DNA of 64,000 bases from Streptomyces gardneri (GCF_006539185.1 NZ_BJMN01000010.1:1-64000); one strand, 5' to 3'. Counted from the first letter of the stretch, positions 9,467 to 19,072 are shown. The notes: generated from the sequence alone by a model not told the origin. Program-made: numbers and translations.

Positions 9467-10261
9467 CTACGGGGTGGGATCCGTGTCGTGCAGGATCCGG
9501 GTGATCTCGTCCAGTTTGTCGAGCCCTGCCTGGACGGCTTCGAGCTCGTCCCCCAGAGCCGTGAGATCGAGCGGACGGGTGCCCGCCTCGTCGGCGGCCC
9601 TCAGGGAGACGAGCATCGAGCCGCGCTCGGCGGCCGCTTCCAGGCGCAGGGCCGTCGCTTCGATGGTGGCCGTCATGAGGTCCCTGAGGTCCGCGAGGCG
9701 TGTCAGGGAGGCCAGTCGCTCGGCGACCGCGTGAGCGGAGGCACGTTTGGCCTCCTGGACCGGACCGGGGGCGGCGGCGGTCGCCTCCTTCGCCAGTCGG
9801 CGCTCGTCCCGGCGCAGTGCTGCCCGGTCCGTACCCGCCGTGGTGGCGTCGATGACGCCCACGACGTCCGCGCGCGTGCGCAGCTGGTCCGCCGCGGAGC
9901 GGATCCGGTCGGAGGCGTTGGCGAGTGCCTGGGCGAGGGTGGGGTCGGTGCTCTCACGGCGGTGGCGGTCCAACTTGGCCGCCGCCTCGGACGCCCTGGT
10001 GAGCCAGGGGCTCGTGTCGGCGGGGACCGTCCGGTCCCGGGCGGGGGCCGGCCTGTCCGGGACGGGGGGCGACGCCGGGGTGCGGCCGAGCCGGTCCGCC
10101 GCCGCGTGGGCGCCCCAGGTGACGGCGGCGATCATGACGCCGAGCGTCGGAGCGGCCCAGGACGCGGCCCCGGCCAGGGCCGCCACCCCGGCGCCGGCCA
10201 TGCCCAGTACGACGCTCGCGCCGGCGCCGACGGCCCTGGGACTCCGGCCGTGTCCGGCCAT
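9467..10261 (-). CDS. Membrane-anchored helical protein, function unknown
   Basis: A 264-residue protein not recognised as a named family. An N-terminal hydrophobic double segment (about residues 12-55) is followed by a Pro-rich linker and a long alanine/arginine-rich region that looks coiled-coil, with repeated RADVVGVIDATTAG-like and LRLEAAAERG helices. A GGAGGAG site lies eight bases before the ATG at 10261, so this start is preferred over a GTG nine bases upstream. It directly follows the VWA/solute-binding gene (19-bp gap), suggesting an operon and a membrane complex. Confidence 0.65.
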   Translation of the reverse strand: MAGHGRSPRAVGAGASVVLGMAGAGVAALAGAASWAAPTLGVMIAAVTWGAHAAADRLGRTPASPPVPDRPAPARDRTVPADTSPWLTRASEAAAKLDRHRRESTDPTLAQALANASDRIRSAADQLRTRADVVGVIDATTAGTDRAALRRDERRLAKEATAAAPGPVQEAKRASAHAVAERLASLTRLADLRDLMTATIEATALRLEAAAERGSMLVSLRAADEAGTRPLDLTALGDELEAVQAGLDKLDEITRILHDTDPTP

Positions 10262-10280
10262 GGGAACCACTCCTCCCGGG

Positions 10281-12065
10281 TCAGAAGTTGCTGATGACGG
10301 AGAGCATCACCTTGTCGATGAGCGCAGGGTCACGAGCGTCGTAGGCGTCGGCCTTGGACGCCTTGGCGATCTTCTCCAGCGTGCCGAAGTCGGCCTGCTC
10401 GCTGAAGGCGACGGTGAAGACGCGGACGGAGCGTTCCAGGTTCCTCGCGTCGATGTCCCGCAGCAGGGAGTCGAGATCGTTGTCGGCCGGGTACTCGTTC
10501 CGGCCGTCGGTGAGCAGGACGACGGCGTTGATCCGGTCGCTGTCGAGGTCGGCGAGCACGGCGCGCTGCGCGGCGCGGACGGTCGAGTACAGCGCCGTAC
10601 CTCCCTCGGCGTGCAGCCCGTTGATGGCGCCGACGAGCCCCGCCTTCCCTTCGGCGATGCGGCGCGGCGGGAGGATCTGACGGTACGGTTCGCTCCGGTC
10701 GTCCGTCTCGGTGGAGAACGCCCACAGGCCGACCTCGTCGTCGGGGTGGTACAGGTCGAGGGCCTTCACGGCGGCGGACTTCGCCGCTTCCAGGCGGCTG
10801 CGGCCGTCTCCGGCGGCTTGGTTCATGGACCCCGAGACGTCCATGACCATGACCACCCGGGCCTTCTTGCGCAGGTCGTCCCAGCTGTCGAGGATCCGCC
10901 CCAGGACCGCGGGCGCGGGCGGGTCGATCAAGGACAGCTTCTCCGTGGAGGACAGCCCGACCGACGTCGCCAGCTCCTTGCCGGCCGTACCCTCGTGATC
11001 GCGGAAGCCGAGCTCCTGGAAGCGGCGCTGCTGGTCCTTCTCCAGCAGGAAGCGCTGGAAGTCGGCGGCCGCGGCCTTCTGTTGTGCCGTGGCGGAGGGC
11101 AGGACGACGAACGGGTGGTCCATCATGAGCGTGCCGTCGGACGGGTGCACGGCCACCAGCGGGACGCTCGGCTTCCTCCCCTTGCCGATCTGCCGGGTGT
11201 CACCCTTGGGGCTGCCCTGGTTGTAGAGGTGGATCAGCTGCTCCTGGACGGGGACGGCGCTCGTGTACGACAGCGCTCCGCCGGCGGCGTCGGCCTCCGC
11301 GAGGTTGGCCATGTAGACGGTCGCGTCCGACGCGTAGTGCAGGACGCCTGCTTCGACGCCGGCCACGAATTTCCGCGCCTTCGGGTTCTGGACGTCCTTC
11401 TCGGTCAGGTCGCCCGAGCGGCCCGTCGCCGCGTAGAACGCGGCCACGGTGGACGCCAGTCCGGAGCTGGAGGTGTGGGGGTTGTCCTTGCCCAGACGGA
11501 AGGCGCCCCACTCGGGGTGACCGAACGCGCCCCAGCCCTTTTCCGTCAGGGACAGCACGTCCTTCCAGCCCACCTGCCTCTGGGGCCAGCCGAGCGCCTC
11601 GGCCATGGGGCGGGGCATGCCGATGGCGAGGGGGCTGGTGGCCAGGGACACGGGCTTGGCCACCGTCAGGGCGCGGTCGGCCGCGGTGGTCTTCTGTGTG
11701 AGCAGCGTCAGCCAGAGCGACGAACTCGGCGTCCACACCTGGGGCTCGGCCATCCCTTCCCGCTTCTCGTCCCAGCCCGACGCGAGCGCTTCCATGGCCG
11801 CACCCGAGGTCAGTTCCTGGACCTTCACCTCGGCGCACTGGCCGTCGCCGAACTCGCGCCCCGCCGAGCCGTAGTCCTGGGCGAGGTCGGAGAGCAACTC
11901 TGCCTTCTCCGTGGACGATGTCACCGTGAGCCGGACGGAGCAGTCCCGGTCCCCGCCTCCTGTCACTGCCCGGACCACGAAGAACGTGGCCAGGATCGCC
12001 GCGAGACCCACTCCGACGGTCACCGAAAGCGTCCAGCGCCGCGATCTGTACGGGTTGTGACTCAT
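10281..12065 (-). CDS. Membrane-anchored solute-binding and VWA-domain protein
   Basis: A 594-residue protein. One N-terminal membrane segment (about 10-33) is followed by a periplasmic-binding-type domain (about 45-370), with GKDNPHTSSSGL reminiscent of extracellular solute-binding proteins. A C-terminal von Willebrand A domain has the metal site DVSGSMN (Asp409, Ser411, Ser413), then GGTALYST and LLTDGRNE. VWA domains bind partners through a metal ion. The fusion suggests a cell-surface adhesion or assembly factor rather than a transporter component, since no permease genes adjoin. Its partner is probably the next gene downstream. Confidence 0.75.
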   Translation of the reverse strand: MSHNPYRSRRWTLSVTVGVGLAAILATFFVVRAVTGGGDRDCSVRLTVTSSTEKAELLSDLAQDYGSAGREFGDGQCAEVKVQELTSGAAMEALASGWDEKREGMAEPQVWTPSSSLWLTLLTQKTTAADRALTVAKPVSLATSPLAIGMPRPMAEALGWPQRQVGWKDVLSLTEKGWGAFGHPEWGAFRLGKDNPHTSSSGLASTVAAFYAATGRSGDLTEKDVQNPKARKFVAGVEAGVLHYASDATVYMANLAEADAAGGALSYTSAVPVQEQLIHLYNQGSPKGDTRQIGKGRKPSVPLVAVHPSDGTLMMDHPFVVLPSATAQQKAAAADFQRFLLEKDQQRRFQELGFRDHEGTAGKELATSVGLSSTEKLSLIDPPAPAVLGRILDSWDDLRKKARVVMVMDVSGSMNQAAGDGRSRLEAAKSAAVKALDLYHPDDEVGLWAFSTETDDRSEPYRQILPPRRIAEGKAGLVGAINGLHAEGGTALYSTVRAAQRAVLADLDSDRINAVVLLTDGRNEYPADNDLDSLLRDIDARNLERSVRVFTVAFSEQADFGTLEKIAKASKADAYDARDPALIDKVMLSVISNF

Positions 12066-12449
12066 GTCCGTTCCCCCATTCCGGTACGCCTACCCCGCCA
12101 CCGCTCGTGTGGTCCGGGACGTTCCATCGAGCACCCGCTCAGGGCGATCCGACCGCCCCGGATGCCCCTCGCGCCCCCGCCGTGCCACCCCGTTGTGCCA
12201 CCGGTGACGCCGACCGGCGTCACGCCGGTTCCCCTCGGCGCACCCCCGGAGCGTTACTGCCCGCCGGGCGAAGACTCGTCAACTCGCCTACTGTGGAGGA
12301 TTGTTGAACGATTCCCATGTGGATGCAACCCGTCAGGAGGTTCGACTTTCCCTCGGGATCGCGCGGGGAGGCATCGGCGGATCAGCCGAGGATTCCCGGC
12401 CCCTCCTTCCGCGCACGCCGCCGGCCGGGCGTGCCGGTTCGGCGCCGTC
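12066..12449. other. Intergenic region upstream of the VWA gene
   Basis: About 384 bp without a supported gene. It should carry the promoter of the minus-strand VWA gene and the 3' end of the SANT-like gene. I see no strong hairpin or repeat in it. Confidence 0.5.
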
Positions 12450-13412
12450 CTACCCTCCGTACTCCCAGGCTTCCTCGGCAGCCGGTCCCTCTGCCTGGAT
12501 CTTCACCAGTCGCGAGGCGATGGCGCCTTCGTTGCGCCCGAATTCCTTCGACAGGTCGAGCAGGGACACACCTTGGGCACAGCGTTCGGCGAGCCGCTGT
12601 TCGTCGGCGGGCTCCCACGGCTTGTACGCGTTGGGATACACCCGCCGCTTGTCCTCGACGGTGTACGCCTTGGGCTCTTCCCGCTCGGCAGGGGTGCGGG
12701 GAGCGGGGACGAGGTCGCCGGGGTAGGGCGCGAGCTTGAGGCCGTGGAGCTTCCAGCGGATGGAGTTCTCGCTGCGCCCGAGTTCCTCCGCCAGCTGCTC
12801 CGGGCTCTTGCCGGCTCGATGGCGCTCCTGGAGCTGGGTGACGGCTTCCGGGGTCCATGCCTGACCGCGGTTGGTCGCCTTGGCCTCGACCGGAGGAGCG
12901 GTGAACGACGCGGTCCTCGCGACCGAGGCGAGATGGCGGCCGATCTCGCCGAGATCCCGTGGGTCCAGCTCGCCGGCGAGTTCGCCGTGGATGACACCGT
13001 CGGGAGAGCTGACGACGACCTTGATCTCCACACGTCCCTCCGCCACGAGTTCGGCATGCAGGTTGTAGCGGCGGTGCGGACCGCCGACCTCGAGCCTCAC
13101 GGTCGTCGTCGCGTCCTGCGCTGCCGCGGGAGCCGCGGCCACGCCCCGGTATGCCGGAGACAACAACTCGTGGACGTGCCAGGTGGCGAGGAACGTCTCG
13201 CCACTGTCGAGTCGGTACGTCGCCTCGCTGGCTTCCTGGTCACATCCCGCGTAGAGAACCTCGACCCGCTGCCCGTCGAACGCGCCGGGGCCCTGGCCCG
13301 GGACGGTGGAGGGGAGGGTGAGCACACCGCGCCCCGGCTCGATGCCGGGAAGGGCGGCGTCCGGATCTCCGTGCCACACACCACGGGCATCACGGAAAGC
13401 GTAGATCAGCAA
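12450..13412 (-). CDS. SANT/Myb-like tandem-HTH protein
   Basis: A protein of about 320 residues. The N-terminal part (LLIYAFRDARGVWHGD onward) is unrecognised. The C-terminal third has two tryptophan-led helical modules, QAWTPEAVTQLQERHRAGKSPEQL with GRSENSIRWKL, and YKPWEPADEQRLAERCAQG with GRNEGAIASRL. These resemble SANT/Myb-like DNA-binding repeats. The start chosen is a TTG at 13412 with GAAAGG nine bases upstream; an ATG at 13493 has no ribosome site. It is divergent from the ankyrin/HEAT gene. Target unknown. Confidence 0.6.
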   Translation of the reverse strand: MLIYAFRDARGVWHGDPDAALPGIEPGRGVLTLPSTVPGQGPGAFDGQRVEVLYAGCDQEASEATYRLDSGETFLATWHVHELLSPAYRGVAAAPAAAQDATTTVRLEVGGPHRRYNLHAELVAEGRVEIKVVVSSPDGVIHGELAGELDPRDLGEIGRHLASVARTASFTAPPVEAKATNRGQAWTPEAVTQLQERHRAGKSPEQLAEELGRSENSIRWKLHGLKLAPYPGDLVPAPRTPAEREEPKAYTVEDKRRVYPNAYKPWEPADEQRLAERCAQGVSLLDLSKEFGRNEGAIASRLVKIQAEGPAAEEAWEYGG

Positions 13413-13571
13413 GAGAGGCAGCCTTTCGTCCTGATGAGACGTCAAAAGGCAATGATGACCGGACAGGCAGGACCATGGCCTGCGTTCGGCCATGACGTGG
13501 CGGCGCGTTCAAGGTGGTGGAATCTACTGATCGGACCGGCGATCCACTACGAGACGGAGGAACAGCGCGAG

Positions 13572-14918
13572 ATGGACCGTACACAGCTGGTCGCGGCGGT
13601 TCGGCGAGGGGACCCGGAGGCCGTGACCGCGTTGCTGGAGGCCGGAGCGGCCCCGGACACGGTCGCGGACGACGGCCTGCCGGTGCTGTGCCTGGCGGTC
13701 GCCGCCTTTGACACCGCTGTCGCGTGTGCTCTTGTCGAGGGTGGTGCGGATCCGGACCGGCAGCTGCCGGACGGAACGACTCCGCTGATACGGGCCATCG
13801 AAGGCGGCTCTCCGGCGATGGCGACGGCCGTGCTGGGCCGGGAGCCCCGACTGCGCCTCGCGGCGGCCGACAGGGAGCAACTGCTCGCTCTGGCCCGCCG
13901 CTGGTACGAGCGGGGCGCGGAGGACGAACTCCGGGACAGGACGGGTGACCACGGCCCCGCGGACCGGTCGAGGGTGATGGACGACGACTACAACCACGTG
14001 ACACAGCTGACGCTCGACGGCCTCACGGTACGCGGCGGGCACGGCGCGATCCTCACCGACCTGGAATGGGCCTTTCGTATCCTGACGCCCGTGGACGAAC
14101 TGGTGGCCCGGGCCGTGGCACAGCGCGAGCCCGACCATGTCGACTGGTCGTCCGCACGGTGGGTCCTCTGCGAACGCCGCAGCGAGGAGACCTGGCCGGC
14201 CCTCACGACCTACCGCCGCAGCCCGGATCCCCAGCACCGCGTCTTCGTCCTCGACGTCCTCCTCGGGTTCCTCCTGTCTCCGTCGAGCCGGCTGAACTCC
14301 TACGAGACGGAGACTGCGGAACTGCTCGTCGCCTGGGCGACCGACGGGGAGGACGACCCCGGCGTCCTCGCCGACGTGCTGCGCGTCCTGAGCGAGACGG
14401 AGCACCCGAAGTCGACGGACGTGGGACTGCGGTACGCCGGTCACCCGGCCCCGCATGTCCGTACCCAGGTCCCCGACCTCCTGCTCAGCTGGGACACTCC
14501 TCCCCCTCCTCTCGGCGCGGCGGCTCGTGCCGCCCTGCTGCTGCTCGCCGGGGACGAGGACTGGGGAGTAAGGACCGAAGCCGGCCGGGCGATGATCGCG
14601 GCGCAGGACGGCAGCGCCGACTTCAGGGACGTCGTCGTCGGGCTGCTCCGGGATCCGGTGGCCGGTGTGCGTGCCTGTATCGCGGAGGCCGTCGCGGGCA
14701 GCCCGGATCGTTCCACGGCGGTCGCCGACGCGCTTGTGTCCTTGCTCGACGAGGACGACTTCGGGACGCGGCTCAACGCCGCCTACGGTCTCCTCCGGCG
14801 CCACCACCCGCACACCGGGGAGGCGATCGACCGGGTCGGCCCTCTCAACCGCCCCGGCTTCGAGCACGACCACCGTGTCTCCGCGTGCTGGAGTTGGAAG
14901 TGGGAGCACGACAGGTGA
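13572..14918 (+). CDS. Ankyrin-repeat plus HEAT-like repeat protein
   Basis: A 448-residue soluble protein. The N-terminal about 100 residues are ankyrin repeats (QLVAAVRRGDPEAVTALLEAGA and ALVEGGADPDRQLPDGTTPL). After a linker, the rest forms HEAT-like helical pairs such as DEDWGVRTEAGRAMIAA and DPVAGVRACIAEAVAG. Both repeat types bind proteins, so a scaffold or inhibitor role is likely; no enzyme motif is seen. The ATG at 13572 is chosen because the ankyrin repeats begin immediately after it; the same frame stays open far upstream only because of base composition. Confidence 0.7.
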   Translation: MDRTQLVAAVRRGDPEAVTALLEAGAAPDTVADDGLPVLCLAVAAFDTAVACALVEGGADPDRQLPDGTTPLIRAIEGGSPAMATAVLGREPRLRLAAADREQLLALARRWYERGAEDELRDRTGDHGPADRSRVMDDDYNHVTQLTLDGLTVRGGHGAILTDLEWAFRILTPVDELVARAVAQREPDHVDWSSARWVLCERRSEETWPALTTYRRSPDPQHRVFVLDVLLGFLLSPSSRLNSYETETAELLVAWATDGEDDPGVLADVLRVLSETEHPKSTDVGLRYAGHPAPHVRTQVPDLLLSWDTPPPPLGAAARAALLLLAGDEDWGVRTEAGRAMIAAQDGSADFRDVVVGLLRDPVAGVRACIAEAVAGSPDRSTAVADALVSLLDEDDFGTRLNAAYGLLRRHHPHTGEAIDRVGPLNRPGFEHDHRVSACWSWKWEHDR

Positions 14919-14977
14919 TTTCCGCCGACAGTGAAGACCGGCCCGTCCGGCCATGCCGATCACTACAGTCCGAACGC

Positions 14978-15706
14978 ATGACGACGACGGTCACCACACG
15001 CACGGTCGCCTATCCGGCCGACGGTTTCACGATGATCAGCCACCTCGCGCTGCCCGCCGGTGTCGACCGCCGGCCCGCGGTCCTGATCGGGCCCGAAGGG
15101 CCGGGCCTGAACGACTTCCAGCGCCGTCGGGCCGACGCCCTCGCCGAACTGGGCTATGTGGCCTTGTCCTTCGACATCAACGGCGGGCGCTGGTTCACCG
15201 ATCCACAGGAGATGCTGGCGCACACGACCCCGCTGCTCGCCGATCCCGACCGGATGCGGGCCATCGGCAACGCGGCACTCGACGTGCTGCGCGCCGAACC
15301 CCGGACCGACCCCGACCGGATCGCCGGCATCGGCTACGGCACCGGGGGCGCCATCGTGCTGGAGCTCGGGCGCGCCGGCGTCGACCTGCGGGCGATCGGT
15401 ACCGTGAACGCGCTGACCACGGGCCGACCGGGCGAGGCATCACGCATCCGTTGTCCCGTGTGGGTCGGGGTCGGGTCGGAGGACCCGATCATGCCGCCGG
15501 CCCAACGGGACGCGTTCACCGCCGAGATGCAGGCCGCGGGTGTCGACTGGCGCCTTGCGGTCTACGGCGGGGCCCTGCACGCCTTCCACCACCCGCCCGT
15601 CGATCAGACGGTGCTGCCCGGCATCGGTCACCACCCGCTCCACGCAGACCGGGCCTGGCGCGACATCGTCGGTCTTCTCACCGAATGCGTGCCTGTCACG
15701 GAATGA
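14978..15706 (+). CDS. Dienelactone-hydrolase family protein lacking the nucleophile Cys
   Basis: A 242-residue protein of the dienelactone hydrolase fold. It keeps PEGPGLNDF (Glu40), Asp169 in VGSEDPIMPP and His201 in YGGALHAFHHP. The nucleophile elbow, normally G-x-C-x-G-G, reads GYGTGG, so the catalytic cysteine position is Gly121. The DNA at this site is unambiguous. It may be non-catalytic, bind a ligand, or use different chemistry. Length is normal for the family and no frameshift is visible. It starts 59 bp after the ankyrin/HEAT gene on the same strand. Confidence 0.75.
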   Translation: MTTTVTTRTVAYPADGFTMISHLALPAGVDRRPAVLIGPEGPGLNDFQRRRADALAELGYVALSFDINGGRWFTDPQEMLAHTTPLLADPDRMRAIGNAALDVLRAEPRTDPDRIAGIGYGTGGAIVLELGRAGVDLRAIGTVNALTTGRPGEASRIRCPVWVGVGSEDPIMPPAQRDAFTAEMQAAGVDWRLAVYGGALHAFHHPPVDQTVLPGIGHHPLHADRAWRDIVGLLTECVPVTE

Positions 15707-15719
15707 GCCGTCCGGTCCG

Positions 15720-16100
15720 TCAGGGCACGACCACCACCTGCACGTCGTCCTCGTAGATGATCCGCCCCGGGGCCGAGGACTCGACCCGCTCGCACGCGAC
15801 CCCGTGCGCGGCCAGGAGGTCCAGGTATCCGGCCACCCGGTCGACGAGGTGCACCGCTGTGGTCTTGAACCAGGCGGCGGCGCCCGGGTGCAGCTCGTGG
15901 TCGTAGACGCGGGGGTCCGTGCTCGACGGGTCGGGGTAGTTGGCGTCGTACCAGTCGTTGTTCGTCCGCCAGAACGTGTACTCGTCCCCGGAAAGCCGGC
16001 CCTCGCGAGCGAGGCCATTGGCCAACGCGAAGATGCCGGGGAAGTTCCCTCGTGGGCCGCGGACCGTTCCCTGGAACCTCACGAACATTGCCTCGTCCAC
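15720..16100 (-). CDS. Conserved hypothetical protein
   Basis: A 126-residue aromatic-rich protein with motifs FRTVRGPRGNFPG-like N-terminus, EYTFWRTNNDWYDANYPDP and DHELHPGAAAWFK. I do not recognise a family. The GTG at 16100 is chosen because GGGGAG lies six bases before it. It is convergent with the hydrolase homologue (13-bp gap) and divergent from the methyltransferase. No signal peptide or membrane helix is present; the many Trp and Tyr residues suggest a compact ligand-binding domain. Confidence 0.55.
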   Translation of the reverse strand: MDEAMFVRFQGTVRGPRGNFPGIFALANGLAREGRLSGDEYTFWRTNNDWYDANYPDPSSTDPRVYDHELHPGAAAWFKTTAVHLVDRVAGYLDLLAAHGVACERVESSAPGRIIYEDDVQVVVVP

Positions 16101-16200
16101 CGTGTCTCCCCTCTCCGTTGCTGCTTCGACTCCGGAAACCCAACGTCAGGGGGAGCGGAAGCACAAGCGGGCCTCGGGGCCGGGAGCTACTCTCGCCGAC

Positions 16201-16848
16201 GTGATCGAACACGATGCCCTCACCGCCACCCGCCATGCCTACGACGCCGCCGCCTCCACCTACGCGCAGCTGTTCCGCGACTCGCTGCGTGACAGTCCGC
16301 TCGACCGCGCGATCCTGGGTGTCTTCGCCGAGGCGGTGAGTGCGGGCGGGGACGGTCAGGTCGCGGACCTGGGGTGCGGGCCCGGTCATGTCACCGCCTA
16401 TCTGGACGGGCTCGGGCTTGCGGCGTTCGGTGTCGACGCCTCTCCCGCGATGATCGAGTTGGCTCGTGAGGCCTATCCGGGTCTGCGGTTCGACGTGGGC
16501 TCGATGGCGGCGTCGGGGATCGCCGACGGCGCCCTGGGCGGCGTACTCTCGCGTTGGTCCGTCATCCACACTCCGCCGCGAGAACTCCCCGTCATCCTGT
16601 CGGAGTTTCATCGCGTGCTGGCGCCCGGCGGTCACCTTCTGATCGGCTTCTCGGCGAGCGAGGATCCGTCGCACCCGACGCAGGTCTTCGATCACGCCGT
16701 CGCACCGGCGTATCGGTGGTGGCCCGATCACCTCGCCGCGCTGCTGCGCGAGTCCGGACTGGCCGAGGTGGCCCGGACGGTGCGCGAGCCCCAGCCCACG
16801 GACCGACGGCAGTTCAAGGAGATCCACCTCCTCGCCCGCAAGGCCTGA
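16201..16848 (+). CDS. SAM-dependent class I methyltransferase
   Basis: A 215-residue methyltransferase. Motif I is VADLGCGPGHVTAYL, the post-I acidic loop is FGVDASPAMIELARE, and motif III resembles LAPGGHLLIGFSA. This is the UbiE/methyltransferase-11 fold using S-adenosylmethionine. Substrate unknown. The start is the GTG at 16201; the frame upstream is open but lacks recognisable sequence. It is divergent from the small aromatic-rich gene. Confidence 0.8.
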   Translation: MIEHDALTATRHAYDAAASTYAQLFRDSLRDSPLDRAILGVFAEAVSAGGDGQVADLGCGPGHVTAYLDGLGLAAFGVDASPAMIELAREAYPGLRFDVGSMAASGIADGALGGVLSRWSVIHTPPRELPVILSEFHRVLAPGGHLLIGFSASEDPSHPTQVFDHAVAPAYRWWPDHLAALLRESGLAEVARTVREPQPTDRRQFKEIHLLARKA

Positions 16849-16871
16849 GGGTCTCCTCCCCGATTGGTCTC

Positions 16872-16893
16872 CTCCCCGATACATCCCGGGGAG
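16872..16893 (+). terminator. Hairpin after the methyltransferase gene
   Basis: CTCCCCG and CGGGGAG form a 7-bp stem with an 8-base loop, 24 bp past the stop. A 15-bp direct repeat GGTCTCCTCCCCGAT (16850-16864 and 16866-16880) overlaps it. It probably separates this gene from the MMPL transporter. Confidence 0.4.
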
Positions 16894-17014
16894 TAGTCGG
16901 AGGCGTCTGCCGCCCTCGGCAGTAGTCCTCACCTCGGCCTTCGGTGCGATGAATCGCCCTTCTCGGAGCGGGAATCTGGGATCGACCTGCTGAGGAACCG
17001 TGGAGGGAGACCCG

Positions 17015-19066
17015 ATGGAAGGGCGCAAGAGGATCGTCGGCTGGGGGGTGCTGGCGTTGTGGGTGATCGTGATCGCTCTCGCCGCGCCTCTCGCCGGCAA
17101 GCTCGGTGACGTACAGCGAGACCGGGCCGTCGACTACCTGCCCGCGAGTGCCGACTCGACCCAGGTCGCGAAGATCACCGAGCAGCTGCCCGGTGGCGAC
17201 TCCACCGACCTCGTCCTCGTCTACCACCGTGACGGCGGGCTGACCGCCGCCGACCGGGCGACCGCCGCCCGGGAGGTGGCGGAGGTCGCCGCCGGGCATC
17301 CGCTCACCTCGCCCCCGCGTCCGGTCCCTTCCCAGGACGGGACGACCCTGTTGTACGCGGTGTCCAGCACGGAGCCCGGCACCGACGAGGTGGCCAGGGA
17401 CGCCTTCGTCCACGACGTCCGCGAGAAGGTGAGCGGTGAGGTCGGCGGACCCGGCGCCCTGGCCACGGACGCGAGCGAGGTGTACGGCTCCCTGGACGGG
17501 CCGCTGCTCTACACGACGGTCGCCGTCGTCGCGGTCCTGCTGATCGTCATCTACCGCAGTCCGTTCCTGTGGCTCGTGCCGCTGGTCGTCGCCGGGGTCG
17601 CCGACTTTCTGTCGATGGCCGTCACCTACACCCTGCACCAGGGCTTCGACATCAGCGTCTCCGGCCAGAGCACCGGCGTGATGACGATCCTCGTCTTCGG
17701 TGCGGGCACCGACTACGCGCTGCTGCTGGTCTCCCGGTACCGCGAGGAACTTCGCCGGGTCCCCCGCCCGTACGACGCCATGGTCGCCGCCCTGCGCGGC
17801 TGCGGGCCCGCCGTCCTCGCGTCCTCGGGGACCGTGGCGCTGGGCATGCTCTGCCTGCTGGCCGCCGACATGAACAGCAGCCGGGGCATGGGGCCCACGG
17901 CCGCCGTGGGTGTGCTGTGCGCCCTCGTCGCGATGCTGACGCTGCTGCCCGCCCTGCTCGTCGTGCTCGGGCGGCGGGTGTTCTGGCCGCTGATTCCCGC
18001 GTACGGAAGCGAGCCGAAGGTCGCGCGCCGTTCGCTGTTCGCCGCCATGGGTTCCTCCGCCGGCCGGCGCCCCCTGCCCGTCCTCCTCGCCGGTGCCGCC
18101 GCTCTGGCGGCCTTGGCCCTCGGTGTACTCAACCTGCCCGGGACCCTCAAGCAGGAGGACTCCTTCAGCTCCACGCCGGAGTCGGTCGCCGCGATGAAGA
18201 CGCTGGCCGCCGCGTACCCGCAGTTGGGCACCCAGCCCATCACGCTCATCGCCCCGGACGGCTCCACCGCCGAAGTGCTGGAGCGCGTGCGGGCCACCGA
18301 AGGCGTCTCGCGGGCCGAGCGCGGCCGCAGCGGCGACGGTTGGAGCGAGATCTCGGTCGTGGCGGCACACGCGCCGCAGTCCGCCGGCGAGACCGCAACC
18401 ATCAGGGAGCTGCGCTCCGCACTCGGTGAAGGGGTGTACGTCGGCGGGCCCAGCGCCGAGCAGCTCGACATGGCCGACACCAGTGCCAGTGACCAGAGGA
18501 TCGCCATCCCGCTCGTCCTCGTCGTGGTGCTGATCGTGCTCATCGCGCTGCTCCGCAGTCTCGTCGCACCGCTGATCCTGGTCGCCGCGGTCGTCGCGGT
18601 CTGGGGCGCGGCCCTCGGCATCGGCGGTCTCGTCTTCGAGGGGCTCTTCGGCTTCGAAGGCACCGATACGGGACTGGCGTTGCTCTCCTTCGTCTTCCTC
18701 GTCGCCCTCGGCGTCGACTACGGCATCTTCCTGATGCACCGGATGCGCGAGGAGTGCCTGAACGGCCTCGAGGCGGGGCCCGCGGCCCTCGCCGCGCTGC
18801 GCACGACCGGCGGGGTGATCGCCTCGGCGGGACTCGTGCTCGCCGCCACCTTCGCGGTCCTCGTCAACATGCCGATGGTCCAGCTGGCCGAGCTCGGCTT
18901 CGTCATCGCGGTCGGCGTCCTCCTCGACACCTTCCTGGTCCGTACGTATCTCGTGACCAGTGCGAGCGTGCTCCTCGGCCGCAGGGTGTGGTGGCCGGGT
19001 CCGTTGGCCAAGAAGCCCGTGTCCACGGCCCGTTCGGAATCCGGGCGGCGGCCCGTAGGGGTCTGA
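17015..19066 (+). CDS. MMPL-family RND transporter
   Basis: A 683-residue membrane transporter with the duplicated six-helix RND plan: helix 1 near residues 8-28, then an extracellular loop, five helices, and a second copy. The MmpL hallmarks FGAGTDYALLLVSRYREEL and LALGVDYGIFLMHRMREE mark the two proton-relay halves. Such proteins export lipids or hydrophobic metabolites using proton motive force. The ATG at 17015 has GGAGGGAGA just upstream. A two-component system follows on the same strand and probably controls it. Confidence 0.85.
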   Translation: MEGRKRIVGWGVLALWVIVIALAAPLAGKLGDVQRDRAVDYLPASADSTQVAKITEQLPGGDSTDLVLVYHRDGGLTAADRATAAREVAEVAAGHPLTSPPRPVPSQDGTTLLYAVSSTEPGTDEVARDAFVHDVREKVSGEVGGPGALATDASEVYGSLDGPLLYTTVAVVAVLLIVIYRSPFLWLVPLVVAGVADFLSMAVTYTLHQGFDISVSGQSTGVMTILVFGAGTDYALLLVSRYREELRRVPRPYDAMVAALRGCGPAVLASSGTVALGMLCLLAADMNSSRGMGPTAAVGVLCALVAMLTLLPALLVVLGRRVFWPLIPAYGSEPKVARRSLFAAMGSSAGRRPLPVLLAGAAALAALALGVLNLPGTLKQEDSFSSTPESVAAMKTLAAAYPQLGTQPITLIAPDGSTAEVLERVRATEGVSRAERGRSGDGWSEISVVAAHAPQSAGETATIRELRSALGEGVYVGGPSAEQLDMADTSASDQRIAIPLVLVVVLIVLIALLRSLVAPLILVAAVVAVWGAALGIGGLVFEGLFGFEGTDTGLALLSFVFLVALGVDYGIFLMHRMREECLNGLEAGPAALAALRTTGGVIASAGLVLAATFAVLVNMPMVQLAELGFVIAVGVLLDTFLVRTYLVTSASVLLGRRVWWPGPLAKKPVSTARSESGRRPVGV

Positions 19067-19072
19067 TCAGGG

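Noticed and set aside
9747..13571. A very long plus-strand open frame reaching into the ankyrin/HEAT gene
   Set aside because: The upstream part is the shadow of minus-strand genes in GC-rich DNA; recognisable protein begins only at the ATG 13572.
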